The notes under the pieces are model-generated. The model had not been told where the DNA came from and did not search any database. It worked only from the letters and a program-made list of their open reading frames with translations. A DNA stretch of 64,000 bases, from assembly GCA_942159475.1 (NCBI GenBank), contig OW804095.1, positions 93,385,740-93,449,739 of the forward strand, in the 5' to 3' direction. A program made the position numbers and the translations under genes. Below, piece by piece: positions 20,840-32,289 of this stretch (within the stretch, counting starts at the first letter, position 1; each line of letters opens with the position of its first letter). This DNA comes from Sthenelais limicola. Taxonomy: Eukaryota > Annelida > Polychaeta > Phyllodocida > Sigalionidae.

Positions 20840-22760
20840 TGCCTAATAGCTTTATTGAAACTGTGATCACAGCTGGCACTTTCATTGTGCACCTCTCCAG
20901 GCTAGCATTATTGTGCAAAATTTGTTTTATTGTTTTAACAGGCTCCTGGGAGTAGATCTGTTGTGTCCCAGAGTCGTCATCTGTAAGATATATATATGTA
21001 ATATTACAGACTTTTCCTTTTTTTTGCACATATTGCGCTATCCAAAATACATTACTAAGACACTTTTTCCTATTACCGACCCGATCTGGAACAATTAGTT
21101 TCATGGCACTAACTATTTCTTCATTACTGAGATCTTTTCTCCCATTACAAGAAGCCTTTTTACTATTACCACTCCCCTATTACCTATGGCCTGAGTCATC
21201 TGCTGCTATGTTGATCCTTTTAAAATATGACAGTGAGGATTTCTTCCTTTTTTGCTCCTTTCCTAAGCGTCATGGATAGACTTGTGCACCTTGATTAATT
21301 TTATAATCTGAATAATATCAATATACAAATAAATGCAATTTATCCACACACAACCACTATTTCTTGGGCATACCTACAAAACAATTATTAAACTAATTAT
21401 TATTTTACTTTGGTCGGATTTCTGGTCTATGAGGAACTCAGTGCTAGTCTACTAGCCACTATTCAGACACCACATAGTAGTATATGAAAATGAGCAACTG
21501 ACTCTGGCATAAGAAAGATGGCTATGTGTATATCTCTGTGAGAGAAAGAAAAGAAAGTATCTCTTCAGTCATTAGGATATCCATAAGTCATGTTGATTAT
21601 GTGTTGGAATATCTTAGAAAAGGAAAATGATATTTGAAAAAGAAAAATGTTGGATATGTTGAGTATTTCCTATGACACATTTTTGTCCTGACAGTTCGGG
21701 AACAAAACAGTATACTACCATCTATTTCTATCTGAGATTGTTTAGTTTAGCTCCTGACCTTTGACAACTGGGGTAGTATGTTTCCAAATGTTGCCTTGAT
21801 GTTTTGCCAGGTGTTTTATTTCAGCTCTTATAGTTGGCCTTTCGGTTCACCAACTTCTGGGGTACCGTAGTGTACTGTTATCTATTGTTACCTATTGTTG
21901 CATGATGCATGATTTTGATCAAATAATCATACATCCAGTCTCCCCACTTTTTTCAATGATCGTGGACTGAGTTGTTGATGTCGCCATTTGCGAAAACAGC
22001 TAGGAGACACTGGGCTTAAGAAGCACACATGCATGATATTGCTGGAGAGCCAAGTTTAAGGTGAACACTCGATCCTCCCCCTATATATAGTGTGCCCATG
22101 ATTGAATGCATACTTGTGAACTGCGATCTACTAATTAAAATATGGGTCAATAACCTCAGGTCGGAAACATGCCCCGGACAACAAATATCAACAGGCTCTT
22201 CAAGCACAGTGTATGTAAAGCATCAGGTATGTTCTTGGTTCAATATGAGAGCTAGGTAGAACTCTTATTATCAATAGTGCAATTCGGATGTTTACTCATC
22301 CATTTGGTAATAAGTGACACATTATTATGGAAAGCATATTATTACGAACCAAAATGTGTGTTTGAAGGGTCTTGTGTAGGAAAAAAAGTATATTCAAGTC
22401 ATTGCCATGGACAATTTGGTCTTTAGCTTTTATCCCCTAATTCGGATTACTTTGACAACATTAGCCAAATTGACAACAGAGATTTCATTGATCGGTCATT
22501 ATCGTCTATTCCTGCACACTTTGTCTGAACTGGAAACGCCCAAGACCCCCATTGTGCTGCTTGCTGGCCAATATGATATGTATAATATATTATATATTCG
22601 ATCAAATGAATTCATGCTAGTAAATAACCCAGGAAAGCGAGCAATAAAGCATTTCAAATTTGACTTTTTCCACAAAGAGTTTGGGGATTTCCCTACAATG
22701 TTTATATATGCTTCCTTTGTATTTCCATGCGGGCAAATTCAATGTTTTAATTTGGCATCA
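20840..22760. other. intergenic; no gene seen
   Basis: No domain-bearing frame. It ends against the G-rich cluster at 22770. Confidence 0.5.
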
Positions 22761-22769
22761 GAAACAGTG

Positions 22770-22845
22770 GGAATGGGGAGGGGCGTGCGGGGGGGGGGGG
22801 GCGCAGGGCGGGCGCAGGGCGGGCGCGGGAGGGGGGTTGGCAGAG
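22770..22845 (+). repeat. G-rich cluster with GGGCGGGCGCA minirepeat
   Basis: A run of 12 G followed by GCGCAGGGCGG repeated in tandem and GGGAGGGGGG. Strongly G-quadruplex-prone on the plus strand. The Gly/Arg- and Ala/Pro-rich frames across it are compositional. Confidence 0.75.
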
Positions 22846-23250
22846 AGGTAAACCGACTTTGTTGTTGTTGTGCTGGTTCTGTAGGTGGATAGGGGTGACG
22901 AGGTCCTCCGTACATTGTTCACTTTTTCCTTTGCAAATCAAATGTTTCTTTGAATCATTTTATGAAGTCCTGTACTAACATATGTTAGTGGTTGGTAATC
23001 AGGGAAATATATATTAGTTACCTGGAAGGACATAATTTATTTTACTAAAAAGATTTTGGCTTGAAAGAAGAGCGATGACTTTATATCAGAAATAACAACC
23101 TCGAATTTCGAATTGCTTTTGAAGGGCTTGAACAGTCTAGCCTCTCAGATCAGATAACAGTGGTATGCCAATGATTGGACGCCTACTGTACGAATGGCTT
23201 TCTTGGCCCTTGAGTAGAGGTTTTAATGGGATTCCAATCTTCATTTTTCG

Positions 23251-23308
23251 GTTTGGAGCGAGAGGCTTTCCCTCGGTTTGGAGGGACTCTCTCAACTCTG
23301 AGCCTAGT
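23251..23308 (+). repeat. dispersed repeat family C, copy 2
   Basis: GTTTGGAGCGAGAGGCTTTC, then TTTGGAGGGACTCTCTCAA and CTCTGAGCCTAG; closest to copy 1, about 90 percent by eye. Confidence 0.8.
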
Positions 23309-23495
23309 CTGTGAATCCCATAATCCTTTACTCTACAATTACAGAGTGCGCAGGAGATTATACAATCCCCCTATGAGGCGACTGAATGATCTGACCATAG
23401 TGCTTACACAGCATGATGTCTGCGTGCCAGCTAGGGGAAACATGGCTATTTCGCATGAAACAGAAAGTCATAATGCAGCCAAAGAAATGACCAAT

Positions 23496-23557
23496 GGTCG
23501 GGGGTTGGGGGTGAGGGACTGGGTGGGGCGGGGGCTGAGGGGGCAGGGAGGGGCTTG
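23496..23557 (+). repeat. third G-rich cluster
   Basis: At least eight G3-G5 tracts in about 60 bases (GGGGGTTGGGGGTGAGGG, then GGGTGGGGCGGGGG). This is one of the best G-quadruplex candidates in the window, 190 bp after family C copy 2. Confidence 0.75.
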
Positions 23558-23793
23558 TGCATGATCATCGTCACGGCGGTTCTGAAACCAATCAGGCAGG
23601 TTTGAAGGCATGTGGCCTACAGATCTCTGCCTTTTGGTGTCCTCGAATATCGTAATACTTCCGTCTCCTTGTTATAGCGCCTGTTTAATGAGTAATCCTT
23701 ACTTAACATGTTCCTTGCTATAAAGCTGCTTCTCAGTTAACATTTATAAAAAGGCTAAAGGATTTCTACAATTTTGTTTTGCTCGATTAGACT

Positions 23794-24689
23794 TCAAAAG
23801 ATCATATGAACATAATATAACATCAACAACAAAGGGTAAATAGGTGGTGATGGAGGTGGTGGGTACATGGTTTGCATAAACTGCATCCACTGTTTAAAGT
23901 CAGGCATATATCCACCCATAGGATTTTGTGTAGGATCATTGTTCATTGCAAACGGTTTCTGGTCCATGTCTGCCATTGCCTGAAGCTTCGCTTGGGCATG
24001 CGCTTGGGCCTGGGCGTCGGCTTGGGCCTGGGCGCATCTTTTCGCATCCATTTGGTCCTTCTGTTGTTGAGCAACAATCTTTGCCTTCTATAGCTTTTTG
24101 CCTCTTTCCTTCTTGTTATCCATCCGTCATTGCCTCTATTAATTTTTGTTGTCTGACTTTTTCTTGTTTCTGCTTTACTTTGTTCAGTTTCTTGTTCTTT
24201 TCTATTTCTTGTGCGATTTCTGTTGCTTCTGCTTGTAGTCTCTGTTGCTTTAACTTTTCTTCCATCAATGCAGAATTTATTTGTTTTTCTCGCCTCGATT
24301 CTTCCTTCTGTAGCTCTGCTAACGCTTCGAAATCATACAATCCTGAGAAACACTCAGTATAGTGCTTGCCAGCGTGCTGGTTGAAGGAGAAGAACTGTGC
24401 GATTCTTTCGCCGATCTGTAACCTATAAAGCTGTCGTCCTGAGTCATGGTAGGGATAATAGTTGCTTTCACCCCACCTTTTCTCAAGAATTCCACTAAAT
24501 CGTCCTTTTACGGTTGTCTTAAATATCGGAGATGTAATATCTGTGTCAGAATGTGGATCTATTTCCGAATCTGAGGAGTGGTGTGGTGTAATATTTCTCC
24601 GTACAGGCGTCCTTTTAGTGGATCGCAATCCCAGTTGTTTGCGATAGTCACTCCTTTATAGTTAGGGTTGCTAATTCTATTGGATCGTT
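23794..24689 (-). pseudogene. gag-like retroelement frame with coiled coil, broken
   Basis: On the minus strand an ATG at 24687-24689 starts a basic N-terminus (MLPKRSNRISNPNYK). One frameshift near 24645 leads into a 170-codon frame (24628-24116). That frame has an acidic Ser/Asp patch, an aromatic stretch (YYPYHDSGRQLYRLQIGER) and a long charged, Gln/Lys/Glu-rich helix likely to be a coiled coil. After a stop and a second in-frame TAG (near 24087) an Ala/Gln repeat continues as AQAQADAQAQAHAQ and ends in a Met/Pro-rich tail near 23794. It lies just downstream, in transcription sense, of an LTR end and a primer-binding-like site, the position of gag. No named gag family is recognised, no zinc knuckle is seen, and the pol part is missing. 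It could instead be the accessory ORF of a DNA transposon. Confidence 0.5.
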
Positions 24690-24745
24690 TAGGTAGCATT
24701 GTACATTTTGAATATCAAATGTACTAAAAAAATAAGGAACGTTTA

Positions 24746-24759
24746 GGTTCTCCCCCAGA
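24746..24759 (-). other. primer-binding-site-like motif
   Basis: On the minus strand TCTGGGGGAGAACC follows TAACA, the usual end of an LTR. TGG followed by a G-rich stretch resembles a tRNA-primed PBS. The exact tRNA cannot be named without a search. Confidence 0.45.
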
Positions 24760-24975
24760 TGTTACATTATAGGGAGTTTGTGGAAGAAGATGGTCAAAGC
24801 AAGGACGACTGCCGCTGACTTCGTTGTAAGTGGTGTTTATTCAATAAAGGAGTGGTGTCACTGTGGTCACCCACGTGACAGGGCACGCAGGCCAGTCACA
24901 CACTGTGGGGCGGTACTACTCAATATGCATATACTGTAGTATATTATAAAATAAGATTCAAATAATACAAGGGAT
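24760..24975 (-). mobile_element. LTR-like segment (5' LTR of the minus-strand element)
   Basis: The minus-strand 3' boundary ends TGTAACA (24760-24766), next to the PBS-like motif. AATAAA is present on this strand near 24838 and a TATA-rich stretch near 24930-24950, the order U3-R expected in an LTR. The outer boundary is uncertain, with candidates near 24902 and 24975. No second LTR is visible within the window. Confidence 0.4.
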
Positions 24976-24999
24976 GACCTATTCATAGCAAATCTGGTA

Positions 25000-26815
25000 A
25001 GATCTTTTTCGTAATGGCTAAGAAGCGACCTTTACCTATACATATGTATATTCCTTGCAAAGGAGGGAGGAGGGTGGACATCTTTAGGGAAGGATTTTTA
25101 TTCCTACTGTACAAATTTCCTACCAAAGCAATGAACAATAGCTATACTATATAAGGAAGGAACTAAAAAGTTCCTCATAAAAGTACATTAGACTTGTGAT
25201 AGAGGTGAGAAGAAAGGTACCGCATACCTTTACCGTAAGAAAATATTATGCTGATACAATAAATATTAGATCAAGTTGAATTATGCCATAATACATCTTT
25301 CCAGGATCTTAACACTGCATCACCAAGAGGTGACAGAAACTGTAATATTTGATCCAATACTGTAAGTGGGATCCTATTACATTTTGTTTTTATACAGAAG
25401 GTGGATCTCATTTCCAGCCACAGATTGAATATTGACCTGTAATCATACCAAGGCGGAAATAACATTACTTATGAATAATTTCCTCTTGGGAGTTCGAAAT
25501 GGATCTACCTTAAGGTATTGGTCAGGTAATACTCATTGATATTGTTTTGTTTTGAGCATTCAGGTAAAGTTACAAAATCAACTTTTGTTATTCGCAACAT
25601 ACCCTGGTATAATTCCTAATGACTTGAAGACTGTATAATTATTAACCGTTATTTAACTATTTCACTAGAATAAATAACCAGTCGTTCATTGTTTACTTAA
25701 TATATATAATTAACAATTCACTTGTTGGTCATTACAGATATACTTTTCTTTGATTTCATAACTAATAGGCGACATAAGCAAGCATCACTTAGATTCAATA
25801 CTTAATAGTCCATTATGTCAAGTAAACAACCCTGAATACGAACATGGTGGGTTGCTGTTTTTACATAACCTATTATCTAATCATATTAAACGCGTTCGAT
25901 ATTTTCTCGATAGGCACTCTATCGCATAATTCTACCACCAAATCAGATGTTATCATCCATTCAATCCTATTTTGGAATCCGATGAAATAATCCCAAATCC
26001 GGTCCCATTCATTAGCATAGGCATCATCACTGAGGTTCAAAACAATATTACATATTGCCAGGACATGCAAGTGACTTCTATAGCTTGCTCCTACGAACCA
26101 CCCCCTCAATCAGCCCCTCCTCCTGCTCCAGCTCCAGCCTGCTGCTGGTGCTGGAGGATGAAGGGTGCTTTCAAACAACAGGAAAGCAACCAGCACGCTA
26201 GTTTCCGCCGCCCCAATCCGCTGACTCAGCGAATCCAACCAAGTCAGGTTGACTGTGACCGGTCCCCGCTGTCCTCTCTGTGTATCCTCCTCCTTCTCCT
26301 CCTGGCCCTGCGCACCTACCACCACCTCCTATTAAATGTTCTTCTCTAGAGATCCTTTGTCTCCTGTTTTCTTGTCTTGCCAATTCCACTGCTTCTTAAC
26401 AGCCCAAAGTCCGTTCAACCTTGTCCGTCGATTGTTGCTATTCCTCCCACGTCTACTTAACAAATCATTTTCTTCTTGTAGATTCCCTTGTAATTATCAA
26501 CATTATTCCCTCAAATTTCTATCCACATTCTCCACATAGCCATACTTTCACTACCTACACCCCCACACAGTAAGACCATCAGAATCATACCAACTCGCCT
26601 AAACACATATAATGTGTATATTTAAATTATATGCAGCATGTCCTGGGTGTGTCCCTTTGTCCCTGATATACACACAAGCAACGAGTGCATTTATATATGT
26701 TTTTAAACATGTTTACGAATAGATCATTGGTTTGAACATGACCAGTGATTTATCACTACTTGTATAAATAAGCTTGCCCCTGTGGTGAGGGGCAGCATAG
26801 TCCTGCACCCACCCT
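25000..26815. other. no gene recognised; several weak minus-strand frames
   Basis: Minus-strand frames at 25271-25465 and 25873-26109 read more protein-like than average (the second has DAYANEWDRIWDYFIGFQNR) but match no family I know and are not linked by clear splice signals. They may be transposon debris. A CT-rich patch (26100-26340) gives compositional frames. AAGAAGCGACCTTTACC near 25020 resembles a family D right end. Confidence 0.3.
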
Positions 26816-26820
26816 ATATC

Positions 26821-27842
26821 TGGGTCAGGTCGTTTGAATATGTACAATTGGCAGCTCTACACATTAGCGATATGTTGAAGAATAGCATGCCGTTCTTCGT
26901 TATAAATTTAGAGTCAGCAGTTCGGCGAGAAATTAATCAATACAACAACCAGAGTGGTATGTTTTAATGGCTTATATACTAGACAAATTACACAGATTAT
27001 ACATGGCCTGGGCTGATTGGCTTATCCTGAATGGACCAACTAATTGTCTTGATAGATGGAGGATCCAACCTGCCACAGGTTAACAATAATTAATAATTAG
27101 ATACGAGACAGAGCACACATGTATCATTCCTGACCAATCCAGTACAGCACCTCCCCTGGTCACTCCGTTATCTCCCTCCCCTCTCTCCGCGGATGCGTTT
27201 CTGAATAAAACTTCAAATAACAGTCGAGGTCAATGAGAGATGACCACCGACTTCTACAATGTCACAGGAAAATGAGTTTTAAGTCGAAAAAAGAAAGGTT
27301 TTGAGAGCCCATTGTATTTTAAAAGACAGGAGCAGGCAGATTCCAACGATGTAAACCATTAACATTCTGGCCTGTGCTGTTCCACTAATATCTAATAAGT
27401 ACTTTTATATCTTTGATAAAAAAGTAACTGATATTCCCGGATAGACCATCACTTGTATAAAGAAGATGAATATATACTACTTTAGGATGATCTTCAGTTT
27501 CAAAATGTGGTACATGAATTGTTCAAGATTTAACTAATAGGGCACTGACCATGTCAAAACATTTGGAAAATATAGTTTTTTTACTTTAGACTAATTACTT
27601 TGTGATTCTGAGTTAAATAACTCTCATTTGTTCTGGTTATCTTTTCCGACACTCCAACTCGTGACCCTACAAATCTGCGGATCACTACATTATATATTAT
27701 CTCTGAATATATTTTGTATTGCTCTGGTTAAGGAAATCTCTTCGGTTATGTCTGTATTTCATTCTTCATTTCTCTTAAATTTGGGTTATTTAATTGTTAA
27801 GTTGATTGGTGAAGGTGAATTGTACATTTTCAGAAGACTTCA
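26821..27842 (+). mobile_element. family A element, split by about 0.8 kb
   Basis: The left end TGGGTCAGGTCGTTTGAATA then TGTACAATTGGCAGCTCTAC (26821 on) and the right end GTGAAGGTGAATTGTACATT (to about 27842) are both family A in the same orientation but 1,022 bp apart, against about 231 bp for intact copies. The interior contains a family B relative (27262-27460). Either one element was interrupted or these are two truncated copies. Confidence 0.55.
27262..27460 (-). repeat. dispersed repeat, family B relative
   Basis: TGTCACAGGAAAATGAG, GCAGATTCCAACGATG and GATATTCCCGGATAG correspond to ATTCCAACGATG and ATTTCTGGATGG phrases at 34665-34915, and its first edge is the inverse of the TTTCCTGTGACAC edge at 15287. 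Confidence 0.5.
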
Positions 27843-27849
27843 TCCATCT

Positions 27850-28780
27850 ACCAAGAGTTACTCTTAGTCCCTGAGCCATTTGAGGCACGCACTGCAGTGA
27901 TCAATATAAGAGGGGAGCCTTTACACGCCACCCCCTCAACCACACACAACCCAAACTATTCAAGCCAACTTCTATCCAGCCTATAAATTACTACAGAGCT
28001 TTCAAAAGTAGTTCCTTTGAAATAAATTGCGTCAAAGCCATATTAAAACTGTAAATTAAAAACCAGGCAATTTAAAGGGAAATGTTGGAGTGAAATCGGA
28101 TTATCCAAGGTTTGTATACATATAAGTAGCCTTTTTAAGACAGATATTTTTGTGAGAATCTGTCTTATATGTTTCTATCATATACCTCATCATGGATTTC
28201 ATTTTGTATCTCACCATTCCAATTTTGGCGTGAAATCGGTGATGAAATCAGTTCATGCCGATAAGCAGAGAGTGGCAGGTGGCAGACTTATAGTGGCACA
28301 TGGTGTTCATAGAATACCTATTACATTTTTTATTTTTTTTAGGAAAGTTTTATTGCACACAATTACAGGAAATCCTGGTATTCTCATGTAGTACAAGGAA
28401 AATATTATCAAACTGCCGTACAGTATATATTAGCTGATATAGCTTTATCTTCTTTATAACATTTAAACTTTAACCCTTTTTTTAACATGCCCATAATTTG
28501 AAGGGCTGAATAAAGACATCATAGTACAGTTTTTATATACAAGTAAGGGGTTTCCTTATTTTTTTGGTAAATTTTTGCATGTCCTTTGCAACCGCAGTAG
28601 CAATAGAATAAAATACATCACTCACAACAACAAAAAACGACTATTTGTATGTGTAATTCAAATTTGGTTCAAGGATAAGCATATATGTACTCTTCTTATA
28701 GATATTAGGCAAGGCAGCACCTCGTTTACTGCAGAGCTACATAGGGCAGATCATACGTGCTGGAGATCTTAGAGTTAGGT
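27850..28780. other. intergenic; no gene seen
   Basis: AT-rich, no recognisable frame or repeat apart from short poly-T runs. Confidence 0.5.
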
Positions 28781-28783
28781 TTA

Positions 28784-30192
28784 CTACTGATTCTGATTCT
28801 TCAGAAAGTTCTTTATTTCTGGCCAGCTTTTCTTTCTAATATTAGGTGGTAGGTTATTCCAGATCCAATGGCCTAGATAATGGGGGGTCTTCTTATACTT
28901 TTCTTTAACAGGTTTTTTACAGGTAAGTACAGTTGCGTCAGCCATTCTAGTGGCACGAACGTTCTCTTTGATACAGAGTTTGGCTTGTTTCTTATCATAC
29001 ATAATATTCATCATAGTTATCTTACTCCATTTGTCCAGGGTGTCAATATTACTTGCCGCTTTATAGACATTGACTGGACGGTGATCATTAATATACAGTT
29101 TTAACGGCCTTATTTAAAGATCTTTCGATTTTATTTTTCACAGCAGCATTTGCCATACTCATAAAGATCAAACCATATTCCACTATTGCTAGTATGGCTG
29201 TCTTCAATATGATCAGAGCCATGTCCTTAGTGATAAGAGATCTTATTTTCCCCAAGAGGAAGATTTTGTGGACCACAGACTTTCTCAGCCTCGACATATA
29301 ATTATATGACCATTCATGTTAATTTTATTATCTATCATGAAGCCCAGGTAATTCACATTATTGTATTTCTTAATGGCTGTCCCATTAATGAATACATCTC
29401 CTAGGTTTCTAACATTGACATTCTTTAACATATTGGCCATACCCAGGATTTGCAGTTGAGTTTTTTTCTCATTAAACATCAGACCATTAGCTCCCATCCA
29501 CTTATTTATCGAGAGGCCCCAGCCTGTGTTGTTTTTAAAGAGTCCTCCAACATTTTACTTGTAATGGTGAGGCCAGGATCATCTGCATAAATCGACATTT
29601 GAATCTTGATATCGAAAAATCAATATTTTGTAGACACCTCGGAAGATCATTGATGTAAATCAGAAAAATTAGGGGCCCTAAGTGACTTCCCTGCAGTATG
29701 CCTCTTGTTATTGGTACAGGAGGGGAGGTATAACTGTTCAATATAGTTTTTTGAGACCTATCGGTAAGGTAATTTTCTATAAGTCTGATTAGCTTAGGGT
29801 TGAACTTAAAATATAATAATTTATTTTTTAGTATAGAATGGTCAATTAATGCTATTGAAGGCTTTGGAGATGTTGTAGTAAGTTGCAATTGAGTATCTAC
29901 TCTCATCCATACCCTCAACTATAGGTGTCAGAAAGTCATACAGAGTTAAGCAGGTGGAGTGTTTTTTGTGGAAACTGCCCTGCTGGGGGCAGAACAGATA
30001 ATTTTTTTCCATATGCTAGGTAACAGCTTTAAAGGAACTAACGCTATTGGACGTAGATTGTTGAAAAATCTCAAGTCTCCTCCCTTAGGTAGTGGTTTGA
30101 CTATATATGTTTTCCATTCCAGAGGGAAAGTACCCGTCGAGACACACCGTTTCAATAAAACTGGTGGCTCTATGCTCGCCCGAAATCAGTAG
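28784..30192 (-). pseudogene. non-LTR retrotransposon reverse transcriptase, 5'-truncated and frameshifted
   Basis: Reading down the minus strand from about 30192, the fragment begins inside the reverse transcriptase (WKTYIVKPLPKGGD, then NNLRPIALVPLKLL). It continues as a frame holding RGILQGSHLGPLIFLIYINDLP-type palm residues (about 29760-29640). The catalytic FADD region falls at a frame break near 29600. Thumb-like frames follow (29497-29285, 29297-29088), and the C-terminus has YLGHWIWNNLPPNIRKK and ends at 28784. The endonuclease and first ORF are missing, as in typical 5'-truncated copies. The motif order fits the Jockey/CR1-like group; the exact clade is not decided. Several stops and shifts make it inactive. 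Confidence 0.9.
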
Positions 30193-31340
30193 GGGGTACC
30201 TATAGACCATATTTTGAGAACTAGCGCCACCATTGGACAGACGAGGAGCTGCAGGTGATGGGTTAGAAACCCACCACCTCTATCCAGTGCACTGGATTAA
30301 CCCTGATTAACTTTTTGTTTCCCCCCGACATTTCAAGACATTATACAACTGCAAAACTAACAGTTTTCTAAGACAACAGAGTTAAAGGCCAGGCACAAGA
30401 TGGGTCTGTAGACTGACCGATCAGTCATTAACCATTAACTCCTCCCTACACGCCATATATGGCAGGGATGAACTTTGACCCTCTCCCCACCCCTTTTGCT
30501 TTTGTTTTGGGTAGAGGAGCAGCAGGCACATGTACACTCACTATAACCCTCAAATACACACAGTACCTAGCCAGTACCAAGGCTGTGAAATAAATGAGTA
30601 TAATAGAAACTTCTCCAAACACATGTTATACCAAGGGATGATCATGTAGTGTTACATGTAAATAAAGTGTGGATAACAAAACTCACATTTATAAATATAT
30701 ATGCTTTATCCATATGCATAAGTGAAGCACCAAAAGGTTCACATACACTCAGTTATTGAATTTGTGATCCAAAGATTGTTCCCAAGCAGCCTGTGTACTG
30801 AAAGATGTTTCTTTAGTACATTTTAAAAATGTCCTGAACAACCTTTCCAGAGAGGTGCGAAAAACCCCTCCCTATTTTGATCACAATGTAGTACAGCTAA
30901 CTGGGTGGGACCTGGTATTGTACTGGTCATCTCCAAGCATAATTCATTTGTCCTGAAACATGTTCATTGTACTATTAAATGATTTAACATAGAATGTGTC
31001 TTGTCCCCAGATAAAATTTATGGTTTTTAGTACAGATACCTAGTCTATTTATTTGTATTCTTTGATCTGGAACATACTGGTCTTATTCAATTTGCCATAA
31101 TTATATCCAGAAGGATTCCTTTACTTCATTATCATAATTACGGTAAAGTTATCAAAGGTGGGATAAACCCTGGTTATCCTTGTTTAAAAGACACCACATC
31201 GACTGGGCTGAACCCTAGTGACCCCTGGTGGCCGTAGGGGTAGTTCATTGCTTCTCCAGGACTTGGAGAGAGTAGACGCACAGCAGAGCGGCATCATGGA
31301 CTGATATTCCAAAACCGCTCGAGCTTATGTAATGGGGCTT
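30193..31340. other. intergenic; no gene seen
   Basis: A small hairpin (GGTGATGGGTTAGAAACCCACC-like, about 30254-30275) and a CCAGTGCACTGG palindrome near 30285 lie just beyond the retroelement's truncated end. Otherwise nothing. Confidence 0.45.
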
Positions 31341-31345
31341 TTGGT

Positions 31346-32280
31346 TTGAAAAGAACTACAACCAAGGCCTTGAAAGGAGCAGGGTTTGTTGATGTAGACG
31401 CCTTGAATGTCATGGAGCCGGCAGATATAGCATCTTTAAACATTCCTGTGGCTCAAGCTAGGATGTTGAAAGTGTCCCTAGCTCTAGCAGTACTAGAAAA
31501 TGGCCATGAGGGCAGGGAAAGAGCCGATGAAATGGCCAAGCGGATAAAAGAAGCCAAAGAGAAAGCCATGCAGGATAAAGAGAAAGAGGATAGGTGAGAG
31601 GCGAGAACTATCAGGCCAGGAGAAGCAGGGAAGCTATATTAAAGTCAGGAGATAAGTTTGATCCTTTGATGAGGAATACCCAATTTGCAGAAATATAACC
31701 ACTTGATCAAGAGGAGCGAGCACTTGGGGCAATAGGATATACTCCACCTCAACCTACATTAAAGCTGGATTCTTACGATCCCTGCCTACTCCTGTCCTTG
31801 AAATCTGGGGAAAAGAAAGCCCTGCATACATACAGCAGTACCTACCGGATCATGTGAAACAGAGGATGAACAAAAGGAAAAGGGACATAATGCAGTGGAA
31901 CTATTCTGGGGAGGGCACAGTGATTCTGAAATCTGAGGATACCCCAAAACTCATGATCTCCCAAGCAGAGTGGGGAGATCTTAAGCATGGTGAAACTGAA
32001 GATTACATGAGATTACATTACATTTCCTCTCATGATGCATGAATTCTCCAGCATCTATGAGTGGCAGAGCGTCCTGGACTTGGATGTACGTTACAGAGAA
32101 CTCCAAGCCCAGTATGAATTTAGATGGGGATCACCATGCAGGCATCTGTAGGATACTTTATTAGTTAGGAGACCACCAGAGAAAACATATGAGAAGCCTA
32201 AGGAATACAATAGTGAGGAGAAGTGCAGGCTTTTTTTAAAAAGGGGAACTGCCCCTATGGGAAAGAATGTGAATCCTTAG
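31346..32280 (+). pseudogene. gag-like frame of a retroelement with C-terminal Cys motif, broken
   Basis: Pieces in successive frames on the plus strand. First comes a helix-hairpin-like start (KALKGAGFVDVDALNVMEPA, ending in a Lys/Glu-rich coil, stop at 31597). Then YLPDHVKQRMNKRKRD and AEWGDLKHGETEDYMRLHY (31826-32040). Then YEWQSVLDLDVRYRELQAQY, and finally KGNCPYGKECES (to about 32278). Order and flavour recall gag-like proteins of invertebrate and fish retroelements (DIRS/Ngaro-type in my reading) that end in a CCCH finger. Here the terminal Cys are present but the His is not seen before a stop. At least three breaks. No reverse transcriptase or recombinase follows. Confidence 0.55.
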
Positions 32281-32289
32281 TTTAGCAGC

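Noticed and set aside
22407..22892. 161-codon frame ending Gly/Arg-rich
   Set aside because: Its length comes from the G-rich cluster; the first part matches nothing and has no splice or promoter support.
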